Positions 1-6,526 of a DNA stretch of 16,165 nt are shown here, piece by piece. The notes below the pieces were generated by a model. The model was not told the DNA's origin. It was given only the letters and a program-made list of their open reading frames with translations, and did no database searches. How positions within the stretch are numbered: the first letter of the stretch is position 1; each line of letters begins with the position of its first letter. Location of the stretch: positions 1-16,165 of the forward strand of contig DASYYE010000358.1 in assembly GCA_035946955.1 (NCBI GenBank), written 5' to 3'. A program made the position numbers and the translations under genes. Source of the stretch: DASYYE01 sp035946955. GTDB lineage: Bacteria > Actinomycetota > Actinomycetes > Streptosporangiales > Streptosporangiaceae.

Positions 1-410
1 CGCGCCAGCTCGGATGATGTCAGCGGTGCCCAGCGGGGCTGTGGCACGGCACCAGCCAGCGTGCGTCGCAGCAGTTGCTTGTCCCCGAACACCGGCGCGG
101 CGGCGACACCTATGCCAGGCAGCCCCAGGCGTGCGGCCAGCACCGCGGCGGCGGTGACACCGTACTCAGTGCCCGGTGCCACACTGTCGATACCTGCTGG
201 CAGGTCCGGCAGGCCCATGCCATCGGCAAAGTCCGGATGCTGGATCGGCGCCTCGGCCACGCGCGCCACGCATGGGTGGGCCGTGATGCGGCTGGCCACC
301 CGCCGCCGGGCGGCGACGTCAGGCTCCTCGAGGACGAGCACCGAGCCGGGGGGCGCCACGGCGTCCAGTTCCCGCAGCAGGAAGGCGCTGAATCCGGTGA
401 GCAGGTGCAT
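1..410 (-). CDS. ATP-grasp ligase, N-terminal part (runs off the window)
   Basis: The minus-strand reading frame opens at ATG 410-408 and stays open to the window edge, giving about 136 residues without the C-terminus. It begins MHLLTGFSAFLLRELDAV, then a Rossmann-like N-terminal domain, then a segment around residues 85-125 (GTEYGVTAAAVLAARLGLPG, later FGDKQLLRRTLA and VPQPRW). That succession is typical of the pre-ATP-grasp and early ATP-binding region of carboxylate-amine ligases, where the DK..L.R element contributes to nucleotide binding. The family activates a carboxylate with ATP and joins it to an amine. A GGAGG ribosome binding site lies 7 bases upstream. The start overlaps the stop of the MFS gene (TGATG), indicating translational coupling. 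The N-terminus does not resemble the MvdC/MvdD graspetide ligases; an amino-acid or peptide ligase (BacD- or PGM1-like) fits better. The substrate cannot be read from this part. Confidence 0.8.
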   Translation of the reverse strand, partial: MHLLTGFSAFLLRELDAVAPPGSVLVLEEPDVAARRRVASRITAHPCVARVAEAPIQHPDFADGMGLPDLPAGIDSVAPGTEYGVTAAAVLAARLGLPGIGVAAAPVFGDKQLLRRTLAGAVPQPRWAPLTSSELA

Positions 411-1630
411 CACGCTGCCTCCAGCCGTGGTGTACGCCGCGCCCATGCGGTCACGGGCGGGAAGGCAAGCGCACACGCGGCGAACAGCGCCGCCAATGCC
501 AGCCAGCCCCAGCCACCCGGCGCGAGCACGATCCAGGAGTAGACCGCAGGGGCGATCAACATCGTGACGTCCAGCCCAGCATTGAACACCCCCTGATATT
601 GCCCTTGCGCATCCTCGGGTGCGAGGTCCACCGAGTATGTCCAGGCGGCGGCGGCCTGCAGCATCTCTCCGCCCAGGTGCAGCACCGCGGTCACCAGCAC
701 CAGGCTCAGTGCCAGCGCCCCGCTGCGCTCGCCCGCCGCGGCCAGGGCCACGCAGGCCGCAGCCAGGAACACCGCCGCGCGCCGCGCCGCAGTGCACGCG
801 GCGGCGACGCTGTCCACCCTCCGGGTCATGGGTACCTGCAGGACCATGACTCCTACGGTGTTCAGCACCACGACCACGGACACCAGCCAGATAGGCCCGT
901 GTGTACGGCGGCTGATCCACAGCGGCAGGCCCACGCTGAGCATGCTGGCATGGAGGAGCAGCACCGCGTTGAGGCCGGTCACAGCCAGGAACCGCGCGTC
1001 CAGCAACGCCTGCGGGCGGCGGCGAGCGCCCACTCGGGTGGCCGTGGCGGTGGCGGCCGCCTCCGTGGCCTGCACGGCGGGCATCCGAACCTTGGTGACC
1101 GCTGCGCCAGCCCCGGCATAGGTGAGCGCGTTGGCGAGGATCGCCCACTGGAAAGCTTCCCGGGTCCCGGCCACCAGGACCAGTGCCCCCACGCCCGCAC
1201 CGGCGGCGGCGGCGCCATTGCTCAGGGCACGTGCCCGGGCGCGGAAGGCAACACGTTCAGCACGGGGCACGAAGGAGGAGACACAGGCGGTGCGTGCGGC
1301 AGCCGCGCCCCGGTCGGCCATTGCCGCCAGGCAGAGCAGCAGCACGAGCAGCGCTGGCCCGTGGCACACGGCGTACAGAGCAGCCAGTACGGCCTGGGTC
1401 GCCAGCAGCACGACATAGATCCGGCGGGGGCCGAGCCGATCCGCCTGGTGTCCGAGCCAGGGCCCTCCGGCCAGCCCGGAACCAGCGGCAAGCGTCAGCC
1501 CGAGGCCGAGCCCAGCCACGGACAACCCGCCGAAACGCGTGAAGTAAATGGCAGAGATGGTCAGGAACAGGCCGTTACCCAGCGCGTTGACCGTCACAGC
1601 GCCCATGAACAGTGCGCGGGAGGCGGTCAC
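410..1630 (-). CDS. MFS transporter (probable exporter)
   Basis: A 406-residue membrane protein with about 12 hydrophobic segments, the usual size for the major facilitator superfamily. The cytoplasmic loop between TM2 and TM3 carries a recognisable motif A (GHQADRLGPRR, about residues 67-77). The longer reading frame reaches back to 1843, but its first 71 residues are arginine- and proline-rich and unlike an MFS N-terminus. I chose GTG 1630 because GGGAGG stands 7 bases upstream and the protein then begins MTASRALFMGAVTVNALGNG, a normal first helix. The gene overlaps the downstream ATP-grasp ligase by one base (TGATG), so the two are surely one transcription unit. Beside a ligase it is most likely the exporter, or self-protection pump, of that enzyme's product. 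Substrate unknown. Confidence 0.85.
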   Translation of the reverse strand: MTASRALFMGAVTVNALGNGLFLTISAIYFTRFGGLSVAGLGLGLTLAAGSGLAGGPWLGHQADRLGPRRIYVVLLATQAVLAALYAVCHGPALLVLLLCLAAMADRGAAAARTACVSSFVPRAERVAFRARARALSNGAAAAGAGVGALVLVAGTREAFQWAILANALTYAGAGAAVTKVRMPAVQATEAAATATATRVGARRRPQALLDARFLAVTGLNAVLLLHASMLSVGLPLWISRRTHGPIWLVSVVVVLNTVGVMVLQVPMTRRVDSVAAACTAARRAAVFLAAACVALAAAGERSGALALSLVLVTAVLHLGGEMLQAAAAWTYSVDLAPEDAQGQYQGVFNAGLDVTMLIAPAVYSWIVLAPGGWGWLALAALFAACALAFPPVTAWARRTPRLEAA

Positions 1631-1880
1631 ACGGGCGCCTCCCGCCAGCCTGTGGGCACCTCTCAGTCCAGCCCTGGCGACAGGCCCATGCCGGTGGCGG
1701 CCTTGATAACGGCTGTGAGAGTGCCGCGCCAGAGGTAAGGGGCCACCTCTCCGGCGACGTGCGCACCCCTGGTCACCGGGCGGCCGCGGTGAGGAAGCCG
1801 CGCGCCGCTGCCGGTGCCCGGTCTCAGGTCCGGTCAGCAGCAAGGACGTCCTCCATCAACCCCTCGACCCGCCGCGGAAG

Positions 1881-1988
1881 TCATCCGTCGACCAGTACTA
1901 AGGAGTCGTCCTCACGTACCTTGGCGAACCCATCGACGAACCACAGCGGACCGACGACGAGCCTGGCCGGCAGGACTGTCCCCCTCAC
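1881..1988 (-). CDS. Tiny ORF, 35 aa, GTGA-coupled to the preceding tiny ORF
   Basis: GTG 1988 overlaps the stop of the 40-residue ORF upstream (GTGA). The peptide reads MRGTVLPARLVVGPLWFVDG then FAKVREDDSLVLVDG and stops at TGA 1883-1881. Third codon positions are about 75% G or C, as expected for a translated frame. After that stop the same frame continues LPRRVEGLMEDVLAADRT to a second stop at 1826-1824, which also looks protein-like. So this may be the middle of one gene of about 95 residues broken by a -1 frameshift and an in-frame TGA, not an independent peptide. It contains a TTA codon. No family recognised. Confidence 0.35.
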   Translation of the reverse strand: MRGTVLPARLVVGPLWFVDGFAKVREDDSLVLVDG

Positions 1989-2107
1989 GGCGCCACGGCC
2001 GTGGCGCCCGAGGCCAGCAGGTGACGGACGAAGCGGAACGGGAACGGCTCAAGCGCAGCATCACTGAACTCACGCACGTGCGCGACCTCCGGTCCAGTTA
2101 GGTTCAT
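1985..2107 (-). CDS. Tiny ORF, 40 aa, candidate precursor peptide or gene fragment
   Basis: ATG 2107 to TGA 1985 encodes 40 residues with a hydrophilic N-terminal half and the block LEPFPFRFVRHLLASGATAV near the C-terminus. GGGTGAG lies about 5 bases before the start, a moderate ribosome binding site, and two in-frame stops lie just upstream, so the frame cannot extend further. The PFPFRF-V-R-H-L element is loosely like the PFFARFL leader helix recognised by ATP-grasp enzymes of microviridin-type pathways, and an ATP-grasp ligase lies downstream on the same strand. There are no acidic residues after that element for graspetide crosslinks, so the resemblance may be chance. Alternative: the N-terminus of a gene broken by frameshift. 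Confidence 0.4.
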   Translation of the reverse strand: MNLTGPEVAHVREFSDAALEPFPFRFVRHLLASGATAVAP

Positions 2108-2438
2108 GTGAGCTCACCCGGCAGTCGACGACGATCATCGCGGCTGGGCTGCGCTCCCCCGTAGCGACCAGAACCTACCACATGCCCCTGTTTGTCCGTT
2201 GTGGGGCGAACACCTTCGACGACCAGGCCACGCCGGGCGAGGTCGTAGTCGGAACCTGATTATTGCGCCTGGCTGCCCGCCAGCACCTGGGTCTCCGCCC
2301 CCACCCGCTGTTTCGCCTGCTGGCCTGCTGAACCGCCAGACGTGGCCCGCAGCGGGAACCATCGAAGACCTTGCCGCCGAGCCGGCCGAGGAAGAAAGTG
2401 TCGGCGGCACGTGAAGCCACTACCCAGAGGCCTCTGGC
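2108..2438. other. Stretch with no convincing gene
   Basis: About 330 bases between the tiny ORFs and the IS3 remnant. Short frames exist on both strands but have proline/arginine-rich, shadow-like composition, no ribosome binding sites and no recognisable motifs. It probably carries the promoter of the minus-strand left operon, but I see no clear -35/-10 pair. Confidence 0.4.
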
Positions 2439-2760
2439 TCAATCCATCACGGTCAATGCTGACCGACCACGCCTGTTCCCACGGTCAGACGATTCCGCGC
2501 AGGTCACCCGTCCCAGTGCGTCTCCCACGATCCGTGGCTCGACCCCCCATCGCAGCCCACAGGTGGTGTGCTCCCGGCGGGCGTCGATGAACGCCACTAC
2601 CTCCTCGGGCGGCCGTCGAGCTCGGCCTTGCTTCACCCACTGCCGCGGCGATTCGGTCCCGATCCCGAGCTGCCGGGCGGTCCGGGAGATCGCCGTGTTG
2701 TCACCGGATCCCGCTGCCATTGCCCGGTGACCCAGCCGAAACCAGCGCCAATCCAGGCAC
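2439..2760 (-). pseudogene. IS3-family transposase remnant (OrfA/OrfB with internal deletion)
   Basis: The frame reads AISRTARQLGIGTESPRQWVKQ, the helix-turn-helix of actinobacterial IS3-family OrfA (commonly ..ARQLGI..ESLR.WVKQ..), and then, after only a few residues, EEVVAFIDARREHTTCGLRW and GVEPRIV, which match the start of OrfB (..FIDAHR..T..GLRWGVEPIC..). The coiled-coil region and C-terminus of OrfA are missing, as is nearly all of the OrfB DDE core. It is therefore an inactive, internally deleted copy. The ATG at 2720 is not meaningful as a start; related sequence seems to continue a little upstream. No terminal inverted repeats were found. Confidence 0.65.
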
Positions 2761-2956
2761 GAGCCATAGGGTCCACATGAGCGTCACGCGCTCCCAGTAG
2801 TCCCGACCACGATGCACGGCCTCCCCAGCTTCCCAGGGTTGCACGAAGGAACCTGGGTACGAGCAGCCGATGAGCGCACATGTATTTCCAGGCTACGTGG
2901 CATTGAGGCTAGGGGTTGATCGTGGCGGTGGTGGTCATGGCGGTTTCGGCCACCTA

Positions 2957-4009
2957 TCAGGCCCCGAACGCGATCCTTAGCTTGTCCATGAGGTATTCCC
3001 CGGACCGCACTGCCCGATGGCGCGGCGGATTGCCAGCTCCGGTACAGGTGGGAATACATTCGATCAGGGCGTCGAAGTTCGGCTGCTGGAAGAACGGGAT
3101 CGAGTAGCGCTCCCGGTCGGCGTGCTCCCTCGGTGGATTGACGACCCGGTGCACGGTGCTCACCCACCGGTCGTTGGTCCATACCGCCATCAGATCCCCG
3201 ATGTTCACCACGAACGAGCCTTCCACGTAGGGGACGTCCAGCCATCCGCCCGTCTTGTCGAGCACCTGCAGGCCGCCGGGCGCGGCGTCCTGGTACAGGA
3301 TGGTCAGGCTGCCCCAGTCGCTGTGCTGTCCTTTACGGAGTTGGCCCGGGGCGGGCGGGGTCGGCTGAGCCGGGTAGTAGTTCGCCACCAGGTTGGTCAT
3401 GTGGTCGTCGATCTTGTCGTCGAACCACGTCTCTGGCAGATCCAGTGCCAGCGCGAACAGCCGGATGATCTCGTGGGCCAGGTTCTCCATCAGTGCGTAG
3501 TACCGGCGGTAGGCGTCGGCGAACCCGGGCAGGTCGGGCCACAGGTTCGGGGCCGCCAGCATCGGGTCGGCGCCGGCTGGCAGATGTGCCACGCCGGGTT
3601 CGCCGAGCCGGTTGTAGATGAAGGTTTGCGCCAGGTCCGGGAGCGTGCGCGCGTGGGCAACCGGGGCCCCCTCGGCGGCTGCGGCGACGCTGCCTTCTCG
3701 CCCGAAGCCGCGCATGAGAGGGTCATCGGGGGCGCTCCGCAAGGCTGCCTTCTGCTCGTCCGGCAGTGCGAAGAACTCCCGGGTGGCCTCGTATATGCCG
3801 GAGACGGCAGTGGTGGGGACGCCGTGGCCGACCACTGTGAAGAACCCGCTCGTCTCGCAAACCGTCCCCAGTGTCTTCGCGACAGCCAGCCTCGTCTCGG
3901 CTCCCTGGCCACGCGCGCTGGCTAGGTCGATGACGGGGACGTAGCCCGCCCGGGTGACGATCACGTCGTGCTCTTGGTTGCCGATCTGGCTGGTTGTTGT
4001 TGACGTCAT
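2957..4009 (-). CDS. 2-oxoglutarate/Fe(II) dioxygenase, isopenicillin N synthase family (internal start of the fused frame)
   Basis: From ATG 4009 this is a complete 350-residue enzyme of normal length, with the N-terminal domain (YVPVIDL, SGFFTVVGHGVP, REFFALP) and the double-stranded beta-helix. Iron ligands H229 and D231 (QHSDWGSLTIL) and H287 (STVHRVVNPP) are present, as is the 2-oxoglutarate-binding R301-x-S303 (RYSIPFF). The family hydroxylates or desaturates small molecules using O2 and 2-oxoglutarate. AAGGAAAGAGG lies about 10 bases before this ATG, which argues that the oxygenase is, or once was, initiated separately from the permease. Given the partner, a nucleobase such as thymine, xanthine or a methylpurine is a plausible substrate; that is inference. 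Confidence 0.8.
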   Translation of the reverse strand: MTSTTTSQIGNQEHDVIVTRAGYVPVIDLASARGQGAETRLAVAKTLGTVCETSGFFTVVGHGVPTTAVSGIYEATREFFALPDEQKAALRSAPDDPLMRGFGREGSVAAAAEGAPVAHARTLPDLAQTFIYNRLGEPGVAHLPAGADPMLAAPNLWPDLPGFADAYRRYYALMENLAHEIIRLFALALDLPETWFDDKIDDHMTNLVANYYPAQPTPPAPGQLRKGQHSDWGSLTILYQDAAPGGLQVLDKTGGWLDVPYVEGSFVVNIGDLMAVWTNDRWVSTVHRVVNPPREHADRERYSIPFFQQPNFDALIECIPTCTGAGNPPRHRAVRSGEYLMDKLRIAFGA

Positions 4010-5509
4010 CGCAATGTTGCCTCTTTCCTTGGTAGTGGGGGCACCCGACCCGGGTTCCTGGGCCCGCGCCGACGCGGGGCGGCGCATGTGGCCGGCCAGC
4101 GCATGCCAGGCCAGGTACACCACCGCGGTGATGACTAGCCCGGCCTCGAAGGTGATGTCGCCGACGGACGGCACGTGACTGGGGACGAGGCCGACATGTT
4201 CGGTCTGGCTGGAGAACAGCCAGACCGATACCACCACGCCGATGAGCATTGCGACGGGTCCCGCCCGGTTGGTGTAGTTCTTGTCGAAGAGCAGGGCCTC
4301 CTCCTCGAGCAGGCCGCGGCGGCGGTGCAGCAACTGGTCGCAGAACATGACCGCCAGCCAAGGCGCTATCCAGTAGGCGATGATCAGCAGGAAGTTGGTG
4401 TACTTTGCGCCCGCGTCGTGTAGCCCGGTGATCGCCACGATGAAGCCGGTCACGCCGAACACCAGCGCTGCGATGGCCCGGCGCAACGCCAGCGTCAGCC
4501 GGATACCCATGGCCACGAACGACATCGCGCCCGAGTAGATGTTCAGCACGTTCGCGCAGACGGAGCCCAGTGCGATGGCCAGCAGGGTGGCGTCGGCGAG
4601 GGCGGTGGGCAGGTGGCTGGTAAACGTGCCGGTGGGGTTGCCGAGGGAGGCCCCGGTGCTGGCGGCGGTGGCCGACGCGGCTCCCGCGGTCTCCATCACG
4701 ACGCAGGAGATGAACAGCCCGGCCGCCGACCACCAGGCAATCGCCGCCTTGGGGGTGCTGGGCGGCAAGTAACGGGTGTAGTCGGCCGCGCACGCGCTCC
4801 ATCCGGCGGCAGCGCCGAACACCGCTCCGGTGGCGAGCAGGAACCCACCCGGGAGGGTGTGGTGGGAGGCGCCGGGATGCGACTTCGTCAGGATGACGAT
4901 GGTCACGATCGTGAAGATCACGGCGAGCACGGGGAAGGCGTAGCGCTCGAACGTGTGCACCAGGTTGTGGCCGAAGGACGCGATCGCGATCTGGAGGGCC
5001 GCGACGATGACCAAGCAGATGATCTTGGGCCAGTGCAGGAGCGTGTTGAGGGCGAAGGTTGCGCTGACACTGTTGACGGCGAACCAGCCGATGCCCGCGG
5101 CCACCGAGTTCAGCCCGGCCGGCAGGACATTCCCCCAGTACCCGAAGCCCAGCCGGGACAGCACCATCTGCGGCACGCCGTGACCGGGGCCGCGCGCCGA
5201 CATTGTTCCCTGCGCGACCGCGGCGCCGGCCGTGCCGATCACGATGGCCAGCACGCTTTGCCAGAAGCTCAGCCCGAACAAGGCAACCGCCAGCATGCCG
5301 ACGAAGATCGCTGCGAACTCCAAGTTGGGTGAGGTCCAGGTCCAGAAGAGCTGGAGCGGACGCCCGTGCCGTTCGTGCAGAGGGATGAACTCGGCCCCGC
5401 CGGGCTCGACCGTGATGACCCGTTCGCCGTAGTCGCCCTCGCGTACCACCACGCCAGCGGGCGCGTCGGCCGTGGCGACGGTGGTGACGTCCTGGTCCGA
5501 TCCTGCCAT
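2957..5509 (-). CDS. NCS1 nucleobase permease fused in frame to a 2-oxoglutarate/Fe(II) dioxygenase
   Basis: One uninterrupted frame of 850 residues. Residues 1-500 form a nucleobase:cation symporter-1 permease (cytosine/purine permease family, about 12 TM): an N-terminal soluble tail, EFIPLHERHGRP, FWTWTSPNLEFAAIFVGM, then GPGHGVPQMVLSRLGFGYWG and ADYTRYLPP, all typical. Residues 501-850 are a complete isopenicillin-N-synthase-type dioxygenase (separate entry). No stop separates them; the joint is a hydrophilic stretch after the last membrane helix (RRPASARAQEPGSGAPTTKE). The frame extends back to GTG 5593, but I prefer ATG 5509 (MAGSDQDVTT), which has GGGAG 8 bases upstream; ATG 5524 is also possible. 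The pair suggests uptake of a nucleobase and its oxidation. Whether the product is one polypeptide or two is open. Confidence 0.75.
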   Translation of the reverse strand: MAGSDQDVTTVATADAPAGVVVREGDYGERVITVEPGGAEFIPLHERHGRPLQLFWTWTSPNLEFAAIFVGMLAVALFGLSFWQSVLAIVIGTAGAAVAQGTMSARGPGHGVPQMVLSRLGFGYWGNVLPAGLNSVAAGIGWFAVNSVSATFALNTLLHWPKIICLVIVAALQIAIASFGHNLVHTFERYAFPVLAVIFTIVTIVILTKSHPGASHHTLPGGFLLATGAVFGAAAGWSACAADYTRYLPPSTPKAAIAWWSAAGLFISCVVMETAGAASATAASTGASLGNPTGTFTSHLPTALADATLLAIALGSVCANVLNIYSGAMSFVAMGIRLTLALRRAIAALVFGVTGFIVAITGLHDAGAKYTNFLLIIAYWIAPWLAVMFCDQLLHRRRGLLEEEALLFDKNYTNRAGPVAMLIGVVVSVWLFSSQTEHVGLVPSHVPSVGDITFEAGLVITAVVYLAWHALAGHMRRPASARAQEPGSGAPTTKERGNIAMTSTTTSQIGNQEHDVIVTRAGYVPVIDLASARGQGAETRLAVAKTLGTVCETSGFFTVVGHGVPTTAVSGIYEATREFFALPDEQKAALRSAPDDPLMRGFGREGSVAAAAEGAPVAHARTLPDLAQTFIYNRLGEPGVAHLPAGADPMLAAPNLWPDLPGFADAYRRYYALMENLAHEIIRLFALALDLPETWFDDKIDDHMTNLVANYYPAQPTPPAPGQLRKGQHSDWGSLTILYQDAAPGGLQVLDKTGGWLDVPYVEGSFVVNIGDLMAVWTNDRWVSTVHRVVNPPREHADRERYSIPFFQQPNFDALIECIPTCTGAGNPPRHRAVRSGEYLMDKLRIAFGA
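4010..4026 (-). promoter_or_regulatory. Internal ribosome binding site before the dioxygenase ATG
   Basis: On the minus strand AAGGAAAGAGG precedes the dioxygenase ATG (4009) by about 10 bases while still being translated as the end of the permease part (KERGN). Such a purine-rich site inside a fused reading frame is what would remain if two adjacent genes lost an intervening stop codon, or if two products are made from one frame. Confidence 0.55.
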
Positions 5510-5528
5510 CGCCTGCGCTCCCATGGGG

Positions 5529-5588
5529 CTGACAAGTGGTCTTAGAGTGGCTGACAAGTTACTGAACGTTGCCGAATTGCTGATAAGT
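5529..5588. promoter_or_regulatory. Three direct repeats CTGACAAGT upstream of the permease (candidate operator)
   Basis: On the plus strand CTGACAAGT occurs at 5529-5537 and 5551-5559, and CTGATAAGT at 5580-5588, so the spacings are 22 and 29 bases. They lie 20-79 bases before the preferred permease start. Repeated boxes near integral helical turns directly before a gene suggest a regulator binding array. On the minus strand each box contains TTGTCA or TTATCA, close to a -35 hexamer, so one box may overlap the promoter. Confidence 0.45.
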
Positions 5589-5603
5589 AACACCTAGCAG
5601 GGG

Positions 5604-5619
5604 GCGCGGGGGCCCGCGC
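5604..5619. repeat. GC-only perfect inverted repeat
   Basis: GCGCGGG-GG-CCCGCGC, a 7-base-pair stem with a 2-base centre, between the permease repeats and the IS630 remnant. It could be a rho-independent-type hairpin without a T-tract or an element-end relic. Function not evident. Confidence 0.4.
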
Positions 5620-5759
5620 AAGGCTCAAATCAGGATGTGGCCGTGCAGGTGGGTATCTGGCCGCAGACGGTCACCAAGTGGCGCACCTCGGGTACCCCAG
5701 CCATAGCCGGTCGTCCACATAACGGTCCCGGGGCTGGAGTACTAGCTAGGACTGCTTGA
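5616..5759 (+). pseudogene. IS630-family transposase remnant (N-terminal helix-turn-helix)
   Basis: The plus-strand frame 5616-5759 reads AQGSNQDVAVQVGIWPQTVT followed by KWRTSGTPAIAGRP before a stop. It matches the N-terminal DNA-binding domain of IS630-type transposases, whose usual form is A.G.SNK.VA..VGV.PQTV.KWR..F...RLDGL.DEPRPG.P. The RF..-RLDGL-DEP part is collapsed and the catalytic DDE domain is absent. It is a short dead fragment, likely left by an old insertion between the permease and the methyltransferase operon. Confidence 0.6.
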
Positions 5760-5827
5760 GACTGACGACACGGCAGGGCGCCTACTTGCGCTCTCCTATC
5801 TGTTCGGCCGATCAATGATCATCCTTT

Positions 5828-5856
5828 TTGACTGCCAGTGAATGACCACCTAGTAT
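5828..5856 (+). promoter_or_regulatory. Housekeeping-type promoter of the purine-related operon
   Basis: TTGACT (5828-5833) and TAGTAT (5851-5856) are separated by exactly 17 bases, close to the consensus for a housekeeping sigma factor. Transcription would begin near 5863, about 30 bases before the chosen methyltransferase start (5895). This rules against the longer reading frame that opens at 5838. Confidence 0.7.
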
Positions 5857-5894
5857 GCTCCGATCGAATTTCGCCGGGAGGATGGGTAAAGGCT

Positions 5895-6497
5895 ATGGAC
5901 TACACGGGCGACTGGAATCGGTTGTACCACGACCATGGAAGGGTCTTCGGTGAAGAGCCGAAGGTTCTGGTCACGCAGGCTCTCAAGGTGTGGGCGCCCC
6001 GTTCGGAGCAACCGAAAGCCCTGGATATCGGCTCCTACAGTGGCCGCAACGCACTGTTCCTCGCGCGGAACGGTTTTCACGTGTGGGCGATGGACCCGTC
6101 ACGCCCGGCACTCGATGACCTCAAGGAACAGGCGGACAGCGAAGGCCTCTCATGCGACGTGCGCGAAGGACTCATCGAGTCCTACGACTGGCGGTACACC
6201 TATGACGCCATCGTATTTTGCGGAGTCTCGCACAGCCTCGCTCCCGAGGATGCACAACGGACCATCGACAACATGAAGCAGCACACACGTCTGGGCGGCG
6301 TGAACATCGTCAGCGCCTTCACCGAAACAGTTAAACCTCACCAGAAGAGCTTTTTCACGACCAGTCAGCTTAGGGCAGCCTACGCTGGCGGGTGGGAATT
6401 TCTGGTGTTCGAAGAGCGTGTCACGCCACTCAAACTCCCCACATCGGAACGAAAGGATGTGCTGGTGGCTGAGTTCATCGCCAAGAAACTGGATTGA
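5895..6497 (+). CDS. Class I SAM-dependent methyltransferase (TehB/thiopurine-methyltransferase-like)
   Basis: A 200-residue protein, first gene of a five-gene operon. SAM-binding motif I is at residues 42-51 (ALDIGSYSGR), followed by NALFLARNGFHVWAMD with the acidic residue of motif II at D67; the ribose-binding acidic residue closes the second strand. The order RNALFLA..G..V.A.D is typical of TehB and related small-molecule methyltransferases; unusually, the common DLGCG is DIGSYSG. A long frame starts at 5838, but ATG 5895 is chosen because the promoter lies just upstream, GGGAGG is at 5876-5881 and AAAGG at 5888-5892, and the protein then begins MDYTGDWNRLYHDHGRVFG, a usual start for the family. 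Third positions are less GC-rich than in the neighbours. In this context a nitrogen or oxygen of a purine is a plausible acceptor; the sequence does not prove it. Confidence 0.8.
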   Translation: MDYTGDWNRLYHDHGRVFGEEPKVLVTQALKVWAPRSEQPKALDIGSYSGRNALFLARNGFHVWAMDPSRPALDDLKEQADSEGLSCDVREGLIESYDWRYTYDAIVFCGVSHSLAPEDAQRTIDNMKQHTRLGGVNIVSAFTETVKPHQKSFFTTSQLRAAYAGGWEFLVFEERVTPLKLPTSERKDVLVAEFIAKKLD

Positions 6498-6526
6498 CTC
6501 AACTGCTTGCGCACTAGGCGAGGATA

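Noticed and set aside
599..1738. Long plus-strand frame (379 codons) opposite the MFS transporter
   Set aside because: Composition is His/Gly/Gln-rich shadow of a high-GC gene; the minus strand has clear MFS helices and motif A.
1663..1776. 37-codon minus-strand frame ending SPGLD just before the MFS gene, considered as a peptide precursor
   Set aside because: No ribosome binding site before its GTG and no recognisable leader; its PYLWRGTLTAVIKAATG part looks protein-like, so it may be a relic, but a gene cannot be supported.
3017..5332. Plus-strand frames of 302 and 239 codons opposite the permease/dioxygenase
   Set aside because: Low-complexity shadows with no motifs; the opposite strand has catalytic residues and membrane helices.
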